From the NCBI GenBank assembly GCA_965652645.1, contig CBFGXE010000036.1:1-32145 (forward strand): a DNA stretch of 32,145 nt. The letters run 5' to 3'. Under the pieces are notes generated by a model. It did no database searches. It was given only the letters and a program-made list of their open reading frames with translations, and was not told where the DNA came from. This document shows positions 31,934-32,145 of this stretch, one piece after another; position 1 is the first letter of the stretch; every line of letters starts with the position of its first letter. The position numbers and the translations under genes are program-made. This stretch comes from ZC4RG30 sp965652645 (lineage in GTDB: Bacteria; Pseudomonadota; Gammaproteobacteria; Steroidobacterales; Steroidobacteraceae).

Positions 31934-32145
31934 ATGGCTCGTTATACCGGTCCGAAGTGCAAGCTCTCGCGTCGCGAGGGCACCGACCTGTTCCTCAAGA
32001 GCGGCACCAAGCCGCTGGAGAGCAAGTGCAAGCTGCAGGTGCCGCCCGGCGGCATCAAGGGCGAGCGCCGCCAGCGCCTGTCCGACTACGGCCTGCAGCT
32101 GCGCGAGAAGCAGAAGCTGCGCCGCATGTACGGCGTGCTCGAGCG
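31934..32145 (+). CDS. rpsD: 30S ribosomal protein S4, N-terminal part (partial)
   Basis: The first 70 codons of S4, which starts 30S assembly and, in E. coli, represses the alpha operon. It reads MARYTGPKCKLSRREGTDLFL, then RRQRLSDYGLQLREKQKLRRMYGVLE before the window ends. Most of the RNA-binding S4 domain lies outside. ATG 31934 is 8 bp after the rpsK stop, with TGAGGTAA upstream. Confidence 0.97.
   Translation, partial: MARYTGPKCKLSRREGTDLFLKSGTKPLESKCKLQVPPGGIKGERRQRLSDYGLQLREKQKLRRMYGVLE

Overview
The window looks like the chromosome of a GC-rich gammaproteobacterium. The ribosomal proteins resemble gammaproteobacterial ones, and tuf is followed directly by rpsJ, as in Xanthomonadales-type genomes where the str and S10 operons are joined. 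The family is not resolved from this sequence alone. Codon use looks similar throughout, and no integrase, transposase, tRNA, rRNA or CRISPR array was seen.

Layout. (1) 1-386: the end of tuf (EF-Tu), then rpsJ (S10). (2) 409-437: a perfect 12-bp hairpin. (3) 452-20467: a 20-kb block of 15 genes for breaking down, importing and oxidising arabinoxylan and its pentoses, placed exactly where rplC should follow rpsJ. (4) 20468-20759: a hairpin, a near-consensus sigma-70 promoter with a GC-rich discriminator, and a leader of about 200 nt. (5) 20760-32145: the rest of the S10, spc and alpha ribosomal gene run in standard order, rplC-rplD-rplW-rplB-rpsS-rplV-rpsC-rplP-rpmC-rpsQ-rplN-rplX-rplE-rpsN-rpsH-rplF-rplR-rpsE-rpmD-rplO-secY-rpmJ-rpsM-rpsK, ending inside rpsD.

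How the catabolic genes fit together. A Tat-exported GH10 xylanase, a Sec-exported CE1-type esterase and a Sec-exported GH51 arabinofuranosidase would act outside the cytoplasm. A GPH-family symporter would bring in xylo-oligosaccharides for a signal-less GH43 beta-xylosidase. A YtfQRT-YjfF-like ABC transporter would import the pentose. An SDR sugar 1-dehydrogenase, an SMP-30 lactonase, an IlvD/Edd pentonate dehydratase, one or two FAH-fold 2-keto-3-deoxypentonate dehydratases (KdaD-like and GguC/AraD1-like) and a 2-oxoglutarate-semialdehyde dehydrogenase then form an oxidative, non-phosphorylating (Weimberg-type) route to 2-oxoglutarate. No pentose isomerase or kinase is present. The only regulator is a GbpR-like LysR protein. 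The genes are arranged as alternating divergent and convergent units with very short junctions.

The most notable observation is the position. A complete sugar-use locus splits one of the most conserved operons in bacteria. Hairpins stand at both edges and the downstream ribosomal genes have their own strong promoter.
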